Counted from the first letter of the stretch, positions 37,501 through 50,440 are shown. The stretch: 64,000 bases of DNA from Polytrichum commune (GCA_950295325.1 OX485803.1:61457554-61521553); one strand, 5' to 3'. Notes: generated from the letters alone by a model not told the origin. Program-made: numbers and translations.

Positions 37501-39915
37501 TTAGTTCATCTCCACTATTTGATGTGGGAACTTCTCCAACTGGGACAAACAACCTTCTATAATTGTCAATAGCATTTGTATTGATTACTACTTGTTTCGT
37601 AAGAGCATCTAGAAAATCCTTCATTCTCACACATCCATACTCTGCATATGCTCCAATGTTGACCTTGTCAGGATCCAACACAATCATATTTGATTTTTTC
37701 AATAACAAAGAATAACCCACGGAGCTGTAGTCATTGAATATTGGTCCTACGAATATGTAGCAATCAGCCGATTCCACAATCTCCATACAAAAGGGAGAGC
37801 TTACTGCACCCCAATAAGTACCAATAAAGTTTGGGAGGGACTCTGGAACTTGACCCTTTGCAGAGGGCATAATAGCCACTGCAAAGCCGGAGGCCTTCGC
37901 AAATTCTACAAATGCCTTACTTGCTCTAGCTACTCTTAGCTTGGGACCTCCTATCAATACTGGTTTCACGGATTTTTTTAAGAAACTCAAGGTTTCTTCA
38001 ACCGCAACTTTCAAGGTGTTTGGATTGCTCCTCCTGCATGAATACCCGTACATAAATAAATTATGTCAAGCAACTGAAATCTTCAATTTTCAAGTCACAC
38101 TCTTTGGTAACTATATATAGGAGTATCATATTTATGCATGTTTAGACACTATAAGAGAGGCATGAAGATTTTTTTCTTAAGAATTATTTACATTACTCAA
38201 TTAATATGTTAAGATAGTGCTAGAGTTTTTTGAGATCTTGGAACTCATAAATTAAATGGCTTTGTGTTGTACACCAATATTATATGAGTGCTTCTTCATA
38301 GGAGATAAAATGAAGCATAGATTAGTGGAGAGCAAGAAAGGTACACATAAGTTAGTCATTGCAAAAGGCCATCAATTTACCTTTGAGGGAGAGCAAAAGG
38401 GATGTATTTGGTAGAAAATGAAGGGTGGGGCAGACCAGCAAGGTTACAACCAACATTGATATAAACAGGTTTGCTTTCAATCAATGCCATTGCAATAGCT
38501 CTATCCACCAATTCATGTGCATTTTCTACACATGAAATTATTGCCTGAGGTACCCCTCCAACCAACACAAGATCTATGAAAATCAATCATAATGAAGGAG
38601 AGATTCAAATATCCATAAAGCTAATCACATTAAGAATGCAAATTCCTTAAAACTTCGTCCCAACTAACATTGGCAACCCAAATCCCTAATGTAGATTACA
38701 AAACACAATTTTTCCAATTTCGTGGAACAAATGTAATTTCCACCATAAACATGCTAAAGACGTGCATTACATTTCATAATGGTTTTTATTTAATAATTAA
38801 ACAAAAAATTTAAGAGGTATTAAAAGTTCAGATTGCCTGGAAACATGTCACTTGTTCGAAGCATATAAATTCTTGGCTGAAGTCTGGAATACCAATTGTG
38901 TGATGTAAGATGCGGTTGGTGCCGAAATCATTGCTATTGGGCCCTCCTACTAGACATATGATCGGCAAGTTTTCACTATAGGCACCGGCGATAGCATTGA
39001 TTACACTAAGCCCCCCAACTGTGAAAGTGACCACACAAGCACCCACCCCACGACACCTCGCATAGCCATCGGCTGCATAGCCCGCATTAATCTCATTGCA
39101 ACATCCTATGTTGTTCAAAGACGGCTCTGCAATTAGATGGTCCAACAAGATAAGGTTGAAATCTCCCGGTACTGTAAAAATGTCCGTTACACCTATCTCC
39201 ACCAATCTTCGTGCAATGTGCCGCCCCACGCATGTTGTAGGGCCTTCCAAGCTTGCCCATTGTTCAAGATCTTGTTTATTACCATTATGTCCATTCCCCT
39301 CATATAAACTAGCTCGCTTTGTGTGCAATGTTTTTGTTGAGGTTGGATTAAGCCCTTGTGCTTCGTTGTTGTTTGGAGAGGTCGAACTTGATGATGCTTC
39401 TATGTCCAATTTACGGCTCACATTGGAGTTGGTTTGAGAGGAAGATGGTGTTCCTGTGCTCAATTTACGGGCCACATTAGGGTTGGTTGCTTTGAATGGT
39501 GTTGAAAGTGGTGGTGAAGCAAATATTGTTGATGTTGATACATAGTTTGTTGTGTTGGCCTTGACATTAGGGTTTTCTACTCCCACAAGCTCCGAATTTG
39601 TGGCACTGGATGAATTTGAAGGTTGCGCAACTCGGGCTTTGTTACTACTTCTCTTGCTTGGGGTTCTTGTTCCACTTGATGTATTGGAGGCACGAGAAGA
39701 TGTTGGTGATGGCAATGACTCCTTAGGGAACTCTAGAGGGGATGAATTTGGTAGGGTTCCTGAAGATGCTTGAGGCACATGAATAATGTCTTCCAATTTC
39801 ACGCAAATATCCTTGGCATATTTGGGGCTATGGACCGCGGCAATTTCAGTTGAGCTTCCAATACGAGCATTTGACCTCGATGTTGAAATCCTCTTAGGGG
39901 AGGCCGTTGCTTCCA
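34593..39915 (-). CDS. PDC: Pyruvate decarboxylase, seven exons, exon 4 interrupted by a transposon
   Basis: Exons on the minus strand: about 39915-38837, 38544-38381, 38033-37472, 37000-36188 (contains the insertion), 35966-35852, 35703-35515 and 34763-34593. They encode the thiamine-diphosphate enzyme that converts pyruvate to acetaldehyde in cytosolic ethanolic fermentation. Visible motifs are the N-terminal [17 protein letters not shown] and [20 protein letters not shown] (with the cofactor-activating Glu), [12 protein letters not shown], the central [13 protein letters not shown], the ThDP/Mg motif GDGSFQ to [15 protein letters not shown], and C-terminal [16 protein letters not shown]. 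Intron 1 starts with GC (CAG|GCAATC). Oddities: about 210 extra Ser/Asn/Pro-rich residues precede the domain, this exon has no ATG in frame (a stop directly precedes 39916), and a 716-bp element sits in exon 4. Excising it with one duplication copy restores frame. Confidence 0.88.
36233..36948. mobile_element. 716-bp hAT-like transposon inside PDC exon 4
   Basis: Perfect 14-bp terminal inverted repeats (CTCGGGGGGTGCAC at 36233-36246, inverse at 36935-36948) are flanked by a perfect 8-bp duplication ACCACGAG (36225-36232 and 36949-36956). An 8-bp duplication fits the hAT superfamily, although the termini are not the usual CAGGG type. The perfect duplication and termini imply a recent insertion. 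It disrupts the PDC codons for GDSW/FNCQ. Inside, a plus-strand 87-codon open frame (36442-36705, starting [20 protein letters not shown]) resembles no transposase I know and may be a captured gene fragment. Too short to be autonomous. Confidence 0.9.
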
Positions 39916-39919
39916 ATCA

Positions 39920-42600
39920 CTTCCCCAAAGGGGACTCAAAATATCTTAAAGGAACAATGATTTACTTACACCATGGAAATTGATAAACCATCCACCCACA
40001 TAATTCACCCCACTTCCATTTATTCAGACAAATTTATATAGTATTTTGTGGAGACCTAAATAACAAAATAATCATGATTTGAGATATTAAGGCCTTAAGG
40101 TTTTGGTTTGCAAATGTTTTGAATCAAGATATGTAGCATATGCCTCATGATGGCACTTCACAGCAAAAAACCAATTTCCAAAATGAAATTATTTTAGATT
40201 AGTCTTTTTGGGAGGGTCAATCCTTGATGTAGAAGCAAAATAAAATCAATGAGATACACATAACAATCATGTAACTTGTCACCAATAATGAAATGAAGGC
40301 ATCATTGACTAAAGATTCGACCAAAATCATCTTGCACCATCAATCATCTCAATCCACACAAAAACCTCCTACTTTGGAAGGATATCCCTAATTCCATATT
40401 AGCAATTTCAGCATTATGTTGTGCATTGAAAGACATGACCATTTATGTATTTGCTTATTAAGAATCAGGTGTTATATTCACTTAACCAAATTGATAGTCT
40501 CTTGACATATATTGAAATGAGCGCCTCCTAATCTTTCAAAAACACTCTTGTAAGTGCATAAACTATATTTTTATAAAGGTGAAAACAAAGAAATCTTTGT
40601 GGTTCTATTGAGTCTATCTTGTGACAATAATATCATTTCAATTTTTTTAATGCAACATAGAAAGTTTGTTTTTGAGATTTGTTCTAACTATTATATCCAT
40701 GGCAAAACAACATGACGCAGAAGATAACCAACTCCCACGTTGATTTTGAGAGACATACAAATGAACAGTAGTTCACCTTCATGCACAATACACACCTTTT
40801 CGTGTATGTAACTTCCACTTATTCAATCACAACTTAGAAATTTTGGGAAAAAGTGGTTTTAGTAGAGAAACAAAAGTGTGTCTCTTGAAGAGCTTGACAT
40901 AATTTTTTCATATAAATTTGATCCCGTCAAGTTATAATCTTGAGATTTCTCACATAATATCTAGTGAGTAGTCCCTTGTCAACAATAGACCACAATCTTC
41001 CACATGGCATAGCATTGAGTATTCAATATGGGAAGACCGAGTCTTGATCAAAGCAAGTAAGGCAAGTTGGTATGAAAGGTTCAAAGGGGTAGTTCACGAA
41101 TGTCAAATTTGCACATGAAACTAATTCTAATGGATTTGGTAAGAAATGAAAGGGAGTCATGTGGGACAAAATATTCAAATAGTTACATTTGGAAACAAAT
41201 TAAAGAAACGAGGTCAGTTAAAGAAATCTTGCATGTGAATACCAAATATAAATATAGGATATTGTTGGTAAATAGTTTTGGCAATTAAATTTCATCCAAC
41301 AATGCAATTTGCAGCCATTGCAAGTTCTATTTCAAAAAATTATGAAGAAAAAAAGAAACAGGAAAAAGAAGGAGATGAAAACCAACATAATGAGGTTTTG
41401 TTTGGTTAACTTTATAGTGTGCAATGGACACAATACCATCCTATATCCTGTATATGGATTATACTATTTGTCCGTCACAAACATACCCTATGTGGAATAT
41501 TAATTAATAGGTAGTTATAGGGTATTGATGCACGTAGATCATTCAAGTAAGTGTGAAAGGTTAGTACCTAATCTTAGTGTATAATCATGTAAGATGTGTG
41601 TGGATAGATGTGGAAGATGTGTGGCAATCATGTAAGGGATCTGGTACAAATTAACCTACTATAGGTTTATGGTATATTCATTCTACTTTAATCTCACTAA
41701 ACTAATCCAAGGTTTTTAATGTTGACTCGAAGGTCAAATAGGTGCAAATAAATAAATTTAATTGATAAGAGATTTCCAAAGTTTTCATCGTCAACTCATT
41801 ACATGGTTGCCACAAATCTCTAGCCTCGAGTATGTCTACGTTAGATGCTAAGTTAAGGTGAGCATGCCTTATTCAATTGCTTACCTTAAATGGGCACCCA
41901 TATTTAAGTGGTGCATGATCAAGAATGGATCTAAGAATGGACATAAAAAGGACTTGTATTTAAAAGACAAGTGTTCAAAATGTGTTCACCATTCATCAAC
42001 ATAATCACGGGATGGGGGTACATATGACCGAGTTATGCTCCATGGACGCCACCTTTTTTTATTTCATATCAATTCAAGGCGGCTCCAAATTTCTCTGCGA
42101 TTGAACGTAGCTTTTAGCCAAAATCTAAGTTCGCCATTTAGAGTTGTCTTTCAAGGCAAACATGAAGGAAAGTAACGTTTACGTCAACCCATCCACCTAT
42201 CTACCTTAACCCTCAAAGGACCAAGGGGCTCAATGGGCCCAATGCACGGTTATATACACAATTTCTTTGAGCCGCTACCAAGTCTTAAATTAATATATAT
42301 CATGCTTATGGGTTTGAAACTTTGTTTTCAACATAATCTTACGTCAATGAGAAAATAAAATATACTCACGTGTGACACTGATGGTTAAAATACTAAGTAC
42401 AAGCATGCATTCAAATGGATTTAGATGTAAACCCATATCTTCAACAACAGTAAGATACTCAATTGTTTTGAAAAGCACAGTAGAAGAATATTAAGTCAGT
42501 TTTAGAGATGGTTATCTTAAATTGATACAATTACCTAAAAATGGAAGTATGTAGCTCAAATGCACGATTTTGTGCATGGTATGGCCCAATAGGACTTCTT
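39920..42600. other. Region upstream of PDC, no supported gene
   Basis: Should contain the promoter and any missing 5' exon of the PDC gene, but I find no convincing initiator exon. AT-rich, with only short open frames. The A-rich frame at 41309-41503 is low complexity. Confidence 0.45.
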
Positions 42601-42980
42601 AAGGTAGACTCTTAGTAGATGTGCCTTAAAGGGACATTTTTCTCTTTGCACCCACTTCTCATAATGGTATGAAACACACAATCAGTATAAGATGGATAGC
42701 ACATCCAAATCACACCCGTAGACATTTGCCTTCATAAATTTTTGGAGCTCGTATCAATGTCTTACACATCATCAAAATGAAGATGTTTGTGTTCATTAAA
42801 TGAACATATAGGTCTCCCCAATCATGTTAACTGTTGAAAGTTGAATAATCAACATATTTGAAACATGCAACCCAATGACTTTTGAACACATGTTTTTTGG
42901 GTGTCCGTTCTTAGATCCACACCTAACCACATACCACACACATATAGGTGTCCAGATCATTGTTGTTGTGTGTGATTTAG
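42601..42980. repeat. Dispersed repeat family R1, copy 2
   Basis: Direct copy of 21855-22200, as described there. A further short, diverged relative lies near 43945-44060 ('taactactaaacttagaata'). Confidence 0.7.
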
Positions 42981-43115
42981 ACACTTAGTGGTTGTTAGGC
43001 TGTTGGCTGTCACACGAAATGCATGGAGGCAGCAGTTAGCTTTCCAGAGACCATGCAAATTATGCATGCCTTACGTATACACACATATTCTCCTACCTAG
43101 TTCCAGTATCAACAA

Positions 43116-43618
43116 AGGGCCACTTCACACTCGAGACTGAGAGCCCGTGACCATTACACTTCAAGCACTCTCATTGGTGGAAAAGGCGGAGCCGGTCCAA
43201 GTTCGCTACTTCACACTACGCTTGAGGGACCAACGGAGTATGTGAATGCAAGATGCATGTAAAGTCTACATGGATTCCTACACGGCATCAAATGGATCAT
43301 GTTTCATGGTCACTTGGATTATTTTCAAAAACCACCTCTTAGAGGTAGGCCCAACACAAAATTGGGAGACCATGGGATTCCAAATACTCACAACCATTGA
43401 TTTCTTCTATTTTATCATGTGTGAGGACCTGCGTGAATAGAAATTCATTGAAATAGCATTTGGTTGAGGGCCCGGTCACATATGGCTTCACACTACACTT
43501 GAGGATCCATGACCACACTACATGATTTTGGAGGTGTCTTGGACGGCCTTTGGATACTTTCTTTTGGGCTCTCACAATTTCATGGTCACGGCTCTTGGCT
43601 CGTGTGTGAAGTGGCCCT
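43116..43618. mobile_element. 503-bp MITE, family AGGGCCACTTCACAC, copy 2
   Basis: Perfect 15-bp terminal inverted repeats identical to those of 24743-25072. It is longer than that copy. Both contain subterminal 'gagactgagagccc..gtgacc' or 'ccttcagtctcatg' motifs. Noncoding. Confidence 0.75.
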
Positions 43619-46479
43619 AAGTGAGTCCAACAGCAAGGGCCATGAATTCATTGGATTTTTGTGGAACGCGACTTTACATTTCAATAAGTTGAGGTGGTGT
43701 TCTGCAATTATCGAGGATGAATTAAGGTATACGGACCTATAACGGACAATTCCAAGCTCACATATAACTTAAAGTTGGCTGTTGGATGGGATTTTGAAAT
43801 GTCTCGGTCAGTTACCAATTGTAAATCACGAAGATTTTCGTTTTAAGTGTCAGAATCAAGTTGAGATTCAAAAATATGTTATAAAAATCTAAAATAAAGA
43901 GTTTTTTTTTTTCTCTTGAAATGGCCGCATAAGTCCTCCCAATGTTATGTTAACTACTAAACTTAGAATAGTGTGATTATTTTTTAGCACATAGTCCAAC
44001 CTCGTCATAGCACTTTTTTTAGTGTCCCTTTTAACTATAGTCCCTGCCATGTATTACTCAAGTAGTCTATGACAAGGGTGTAGTAAAAATTAAAAAAAAA
44101 AAAAAAAAAAAAAAACATGTTGGTGTGGTGAGATTACACTATGTGCATAGAATATTTTAACCATTTTAGGTTCAATATTGAACACATTTACGGGGGCCTA
44201 GGAAATCATTTGAAGAGAAAGACAAGATCTTTAATTTGGACTCTTACAAATGGACTCTTACAAATTTTGCATCTCTAGCTTACTCGTATTCTAAGAATTC
44301 TTGAAATGAAAATCTTTGTAATTGCTAATCGGATGAGATAATTCACGAACTAACCCAACACTTGACATTGTTTATGGCATTGGAAGTGCCCACATTATGG
44401 CAACATACCTTAGGATGATCAAGCTTTATGAACATCTACACCTCAATGTTGCAGCTTTCACCATAATTCTTCTTCATTGTCTCGTGTGTTCAAAGATGAT
44501 TTTCATAGGGGGTTTTGTACTACCCGGCTAATATGATCATCGTTGATATTTGACAAAGGGTTTTCCCTTTCATAAGATGGCCAATTTTTACATCATCGGT
44601 TTTTGATGGGTTGGTCATATTTCAACATGTCTTCTAATACCTAGTTTTTCCAAATTCACAGCTTTATAAACTCTTAGTGGTTTCCAAAAAAAATTGGTCA
44701 CAACAACCACGGGGAGGTCACTTCATTGTCAAGTTGACACCACGTGCGGACAAAGTTTGCTACCCCTATATTACATGCCATATATAATTTTAAAATTTAT
44801 GATATTTTTTCTACATATAGATAACCATTGATAGTATCCTTTTTATACTTTTTTGAAATTTTTAGTCATCTTTTTTTTTTAGTAATTGTTTTAGTTCAAT
44901 TCTGTGTCATTCTAGTTAGAAATGGTATGTTTTATGAAAAAAACAAATCATCAAATTTAGTTACCACTTTTAAGTATATCATAGGTACTGTGTATATCTA
45001 CTCATGAAAAAAATTTGATAAAATTTTGACCCATTTTGGTGGTGCAACTTACCAAAAGAAGATTTTTTTTGGCCGCACGTGGTGTTCAACTTGACAATGG
45101 AGTGATCTACCCGTGACAACAACATATAGAAGTAGTAAAAATTGATACAATATGCAATTATCACTTTTATTATGTAGTTGTCAATGACTAGTAATTCAAA
45201 TTTTCAACTGATGTTTGAGGCAAGTCACACCAAAAGATGTTCAAACTATCACCAGAATGTGACAATCCCTCATGTTCCTCCACTCTAGAAGAAAGGCTTG
45301 CCAAATAATATCATCAACATTGTATCCACGTGGGATACACGCTTCAACCAACGCACCTTCCGCGCAAATCCGCCACAGAGATCCTTGCATCCTAAGTTGG
45401 AACATCCGTACGCTTCCCTACGCTTCTTCCAAGTTCCAAGCAATAAATTAGCAAGCTCCTTGAGGCAGCCAGGACTCGACAAGCGGTAATGGATTTGGAT
45501 TCTAGAAAAGATGAAAGGTGACATGTATTCTAGAATTTCATATGTTAAGTGACGGAAAATTTAGAAGTGATATGTCAAGTAACGGATTAAAAGTCTTGAC
45601 CATCTGTCTTTTGACGGGTTAAGTGAAACTAGTGACGGTGACAAGCTGTCAAATGGGTTGTGATGGGCGCAAATCTCAACCCTAAATATGATGACAGCAC
45701 GTCTAACAAATAAATATGCTTTGTTAAACATAAGCAAGGTCCAACATTGCTGAAAGATAACTCAGTTGAGAAGGTAAGTCAAGGTTCACTTTAGGTATAA
45801 ACTCATTGAAACAAATCACATCATATTTGACTCACCAATTTGTAATTCTTATGCATGGGTGCCACTACGTACTTGCCAAACTAACACAACAACCTCAACT
45901 TTTGCCCCTTTCTGCGCACTCCTCTTTTCACTCTCTTTTGACCCCCTCCATGCATGCCAAAAAACATGTGTCATGCTGAGATTGGACTATGTCCATATCC
46001 AACATTAAGGTTCGCATCCTAACCTCACGGTAGGTTTACACTAGTGCCAAGACCAAAGATATCCCAAAATTATTAAGCGTCCTATTGGTCAAGAACTATT
46101 TAGATATGAGGAGTTATGTTAACATGTGTGAGTTCAAAGTATGAGAAATAAAGTTTTGCTTCGGTGGCATCACTTTCCTGTCAAATTTTGCAAGTGTCAA
46201 CTCAAGGAAATATACCACCTAACTTTAGAACTAAAGTCTCAAGTTCGGGTCTAGTTTTGAGTGCAAACGTAAGGTCGAATTAAGGGTGTTTTGGGTCCCA
46301 AGTTCTTTGGAGCTTGACCCCAATGTATAATGGCCCTTAGGTAAGGTAATCAAACCTAATTTGGTCACTTATCTTAATCAAAAACCTATTATTGATTGGC
46401 ACGTGGTCGGAGTACACATGACTATGGTACAATGCAGAGAAAATTCAATTCACCATAATCTTAAGCAAGGAAACCCGAC
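43619..46479. other. AT-rich intergenic DNA
   Basis: Includes a poly-A run of about 24 bases at 44092-44115 and an imperfect inverted pair near 44710-44760 and 45070-45110 ('ccacgtgcgg' with 'ccgcacgtgg', plus 'cattgtcaagttgacacca' and its inverse), which probably marks another small inverted-repeat element of about 400 bp. No gene supported. Confidence 0.5.
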
Positions 46480-46700
46480 CGCTGCTTACAAATGAATTGG
46501 TTGAGATTGAGAAACAACCAATTGAGGTTCAAGACATCAGGTTCATTGCTGATCATTTTACAAGAATCTTTTCAAATATACCTCAAATCAATAAAGAAAA
46601 GCCGAAAGATGTCGAACTGGTTGCACTTGGAAACACCAAGATCTTGACATATCATGCCCAAAATTATCTAGACACACTGATTAGAACATACTCGACCACG
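46480..46700 (+). pseudogene. Dispersed repeat with residual coding frame, copy 2 of the 1-215 family
   Basis: An open frame from about 46470 reads NELVEIEKQPIEVQDIRFIA, then PKDVELVALGNTKILTYHAQ and ends at 46703. The shared, frame-disrupted copy at the window start shows that this is a repeated sequence and not a single-copy gene. I do not recognise the protein; a retroelement or captured-gene origin is possible. Confidence 0.45.
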
Positions 46701-46799
46701 TGACAGGAAGCGGGTTGCAAATAATGCTCAATGTACAACACAAGGTGCAGGTCACATGCAAATGACATTGAACATGTACAGATTAAATTGCTCATTTTG

Positions 46800-47126
46800 T
46801 TTGTAAAAGTTGTTGTGAGAAGATTTGCAAGCCACATGTTCGACACATCTAACAAGAAGTGAAGACAAATGAAGCCAAGAAAGACAAGAGAATGGTGAAA
46901 CTTGATTTTTTTTGCAAAACTGCCCTTTCCGGGCATATACCAAAAAAATCAGCACATTCACTTTTTGGTGCATGGTCATTCTTCTTGGTCCACATTTAAT
47001 TTACACCCAGTGAGGGGCCCAAAAGTTTTGTAATTTGATTGAAAAGTTTTGAGAAATTGGAGCATGAAGTCGGGCCACCTCCTTGCATGGTCCATGGGCG
47101 TAATTAAGCGGGCCCTCAGTGACGTG
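46800..47126. repeat. Dispersed repeat family R2, copy 3 (inverted)
   Basis: The reverse complement matches 25149-25500 block for block: 'agggcccgcttaatta', 'ccatggacca', 'gggcccctcac', 'ccatgcaccaaaaagtgaat', 'ttcttggcttcattt'. It lies about 140 bp from the copia LTR. Confidence 0.7.
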
Positions 47127-47269
47127 GGTGCGAACCATTCCTTAAGTTAATTATGTGCAGTGGGTGGCAGGTCAGGAATGAATGAGCCATCCGCAGTGCC
47201 AACATCATTAACATGACGCTCGCAGGACAAATCAAGTCGCCTCACTTTCTTCACCCGCCTCATCAATTT

Positions 47270-47550
47270 TGTTATATAATAAGTACAGTGGTAACCTTAG
47301 TACCTACCTGGCAGACTCCGACACCACCATCACTTTTGTTGCGACAGAGGAGAAAACGAGAGAGAGAGAGAGAAAAAATATAACAACTCTGCATCACCCC
47401 GAGGTGTGGGGCGTTTATATTGATGATGGGGTGACCCTTATAATGTTGTAACTTACAGTAAACTGAATCCCAATAGTCAGTAGACTGGAGTGGAACAGAC
47501 AATTACTTTTACTTCACTCAAGTTACTTTTACTTTAGGGTTTACTCAACA
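47270..47550 (-). repeat. 3' LTR of a Ty1/copia element
   Basis: On the minus strand this begins TGTTGAGTAAACCC directly after the purine tract GAGGAGGAG and ends TATATAACA, giving a 281-bp TG..CA LTR. A (GA)n run lies inside at about 47352-47372. The 5' LTR is not in the window because a CACTA element splits the copia element upstream. Confidence 0.6.
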
Positions 47551-47715
47551 CTCCTCCTCGAAGGAATAAGTAACTGTTAAAAAATAAAAATTTAATCTAG
47601 TGATTGTGATCTACTAATTCTCCTCCTCAATCGCTAGATACCTCATTAAAAACTACCTCTGAGTACAAAAAACCTTTCTTATAGGAAAAATCTCAGATGA
47701 TAGAAAAGAGTGTAT

Positions 47716-50139
47716 CTAATTGAAACTAATCTCATGTAAAAGTCTCATTCCAGCTGCTTGTACAAGTCGACGGTGAATATAGGCTGGTAAAGCTTTTGTG
47801 AGGAGATCAACAATATTGTGGACAGATTCGATGTTTTGTACTTGAAGTTGACCACTTGTGATTAACTCTTGTGTATAACTGAAAATCTGTGGATCGATAT
47901 GCTTCACCCAGTTGTTTTTGATAAATCCAACACCCACTTGTGCTACACATGTTGCATTATCCTCGTATATGGTGGTTGGGTTGATGGGGGTGTTGAGGCC
48001 GGTCCGAGTTATCAATAACATGTGGAGATTTCGAAGCCAAACAGCTTTTAGAGTGGCCTCGTGAAAAACAATTAGCTCTGAGTGTTTGGTGGAGGTTGTT
48101 GTCACCGTTTGTTTGACACTTTTCCAAGATATGGGTGCATTACTGTAAAGGAAAATGTACCCAGTTTGGGACTTGCCTGTGGTGACATCAGATTTGTAGT
48201 TGGCATCCACATAATCGATAATTTTTAAGGAGCTTGTCTTGACATAGTGAAGTCCCAAGTCTTCAGTGCCACGCAAATATCTGAAAACATGCTTGACAGC
48301 GCGCCAGTGCCTTATGGGAGGTTTCTGACTATGCCTTGTCAGGACACTCACAGTGAAAGAAATGTCGGGTCTTGTGAAAGTTGCAAGGTATAATAAGGCG
48401 CCTACGGCTGCAAGGTAGTGGATTATGTCCATGAACTCCTCCTCCTCTTCTTGGCATGGGTGATATAGATCATCTTTGGTGCTACTTCTACCAATCATTG
48501 GAGCTGAGAGAGGGTTGGCTTTGTCTATGTCAAATCTCCTTAACATCTTCTGAGTGTAGCCCGTTTGGTGAAGAAATATGTTTCCATCAGGATGATGAGC
48601 AATATGTAGTCCAATGCAATAAGAAGTTTTTCCTAACAACTTCATCTCGAAGCGGTTGGTTAGCAAACTAACAACCTTCTTGCATGTTGTTGGGGTACCC
48701 ACTAGATTGATGTCATCAACATAAATGGTGACAATGGCAAAACTAGAGGACTCTCTAAGGATGAAAATGCAAGGTAAGTTCTGGTCATGTTGAAAATTAT
48801 GGTGAAGCAAGAAAGAATGTAGATGAGAGTACCACATGCGTCCAACTTGCTTCTAGCCATACAAGGCATGTTGAAGTTTTAGACCCGAATAAGACTTGGA
48901 TGTGTCAGATGGGATGGGCTTAGAGAGAAAATCAAGAGGTGGCTTAATGTAAAGCTCAATGTCTAGTGGACCATACAAGTAGGATGTGACAACATCAAGT
49001 AATTGTGTTTCTAACATGTATTGGACTGTCATCCCTAGAAGGTACCTAAAGGTAGTAGAATCCATGACTGGGAAATAAGTTGATGTGTAATCTACACCCG
49101 GGCATTGAGTGAAACCTTGTGCTACTAAACGGACCTTGTAGCGAAGAACTTGCCCTTGGGCATTTCTTTTCTTTGTGAAAATTAGCTTGTGGCCAACTGG
49201 CTTGGTGGCCAAGTTGGTCACAAGTGGACCAAAGACTTCATGTTTGCGCAAGGAGGCATACTCATGCTGAAGAACCTCAAGCCAGCTGGGCCAATCAGGG
49301 CTGGCCTTTGCTGCCTCCAGCGTGAGGGGGTCAGCAGCTGCCTCCAAGCTAGACACAAAAGAAGAAATGGACATGATAGGGTCTGAATCACCCGGGGGAG
49401 CAGAGACAATGAGCTCACCATGATGACTGGACCGAGTGGACCTAGGCTTCTTGGGTTTGGGCAACAGTGACTGAGGAGCATCCCGGTTGGGAAAAACTTT
49501 GAGTTTTGTTTGACCAGCTCCCGGGAGTGGGTTTCGAGTGATTCGCGAGGAATCATTGAAACCGTCCGGAAGCTTTTCAGCCAAGGCTTGGAGAGCTAGC
49601 AGTTTTCTAACTTCAGAGTCTGCAAGAGGAGTCCTAGGGTCTGGGTCCATAGTGATGGTTTGAGGAGCAACAAAAACCAGAGGTTGAGAGGGGCCCGGTG
49701 AGGTGAAAGAAGGGAAGACTTTTTCTTTGAATTGACAATTCTGGAAACGCGCTTTATGTAAGACTCCATACTTAGGGGAAACCCAACGGATCATACTTGG
49801 AGAGTCAAATCCCACGTATATGCCATCCTAGCGATGGGTCCCTATGATCTTACGCTCGGGCTCTGGAATAGGGACCCAAACACGACATCCAAAAACTCTG
49901 AAATGTGCAACGCTAGGGGGATGACCGGTTAAGGTCTCAAGGGGAGAATGCTCATGAAGCAAAGTAGGTCTATATCTAAGCAAAGCAATGGCACGCAATA
50001 CAACATGTGACCAAAAAGAGGAAGGTAAATGAGTATGGATCAAAAGGGGCCGGTTCATGAGTTGAATTTTCTTGATGAAAGCCTCTGCCAACCCATTTTG
50101 AGCATGTTCATATGGGACACCATAAGTTAAAGAAATTCC
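47716..50139 (-). pseudogene. Ty1/copia polyprotein, 3' part (integrase C-terminus, reverse transcriptase, RNase H), decayed
   Basis: One reading frame on the minus strand carries the integrase end (YGVPYEHAQNGLAEAFIKK), a Ser/Pro-rich linker, the copia reverse transcriptase (VRLVAQGFTQCPGVDYTSTY and the YVDD active-site box) and RNase H ending in ALPAYIHRRLV. Two in-frame TAG codons interrupt it, at about 49828-49830 and 48850-48852, so this copy is dead unless suppressed. The 5' part (gag, protease, most of integrase) is absent because the CACTA element begins at 50140 within the integrase. The nested order shows that the copia insertion is older than the CACTA insertion. Confidence 0.9.
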
Positions 50140-50440
50140 CACTACAACAAAACCATGGCTTAATGTCTCGGCACAATTGACTATCCGTGTTTATTTAACT
50201 GAGGTAGCCCGACCTCATAGTCAGGGTGGTTTTTGTGACTGACCATAGTCCCAAACCACCCTTGGTTTTTTTGACTCAGCAATTCAATCGCACTTATTGA
50301 CTAAACATAGTCCACAAAATCAGAGGAGGCATACATTATTGGGAGCAAGCAAACTATGCATTGAATATGTTTTTTTGACTCAAGACCCAATCACACATTT
50401 AGACTAACTACAGTCTTAAAAACTTAAGCCGGTATGACAT

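Noticed and set aside
41309-41503. Lys-rich open frame upstream of PDC
   Set aside because: A/G-rich low-complexity sequence with no domain and no clear link to the missing PDC first exon.
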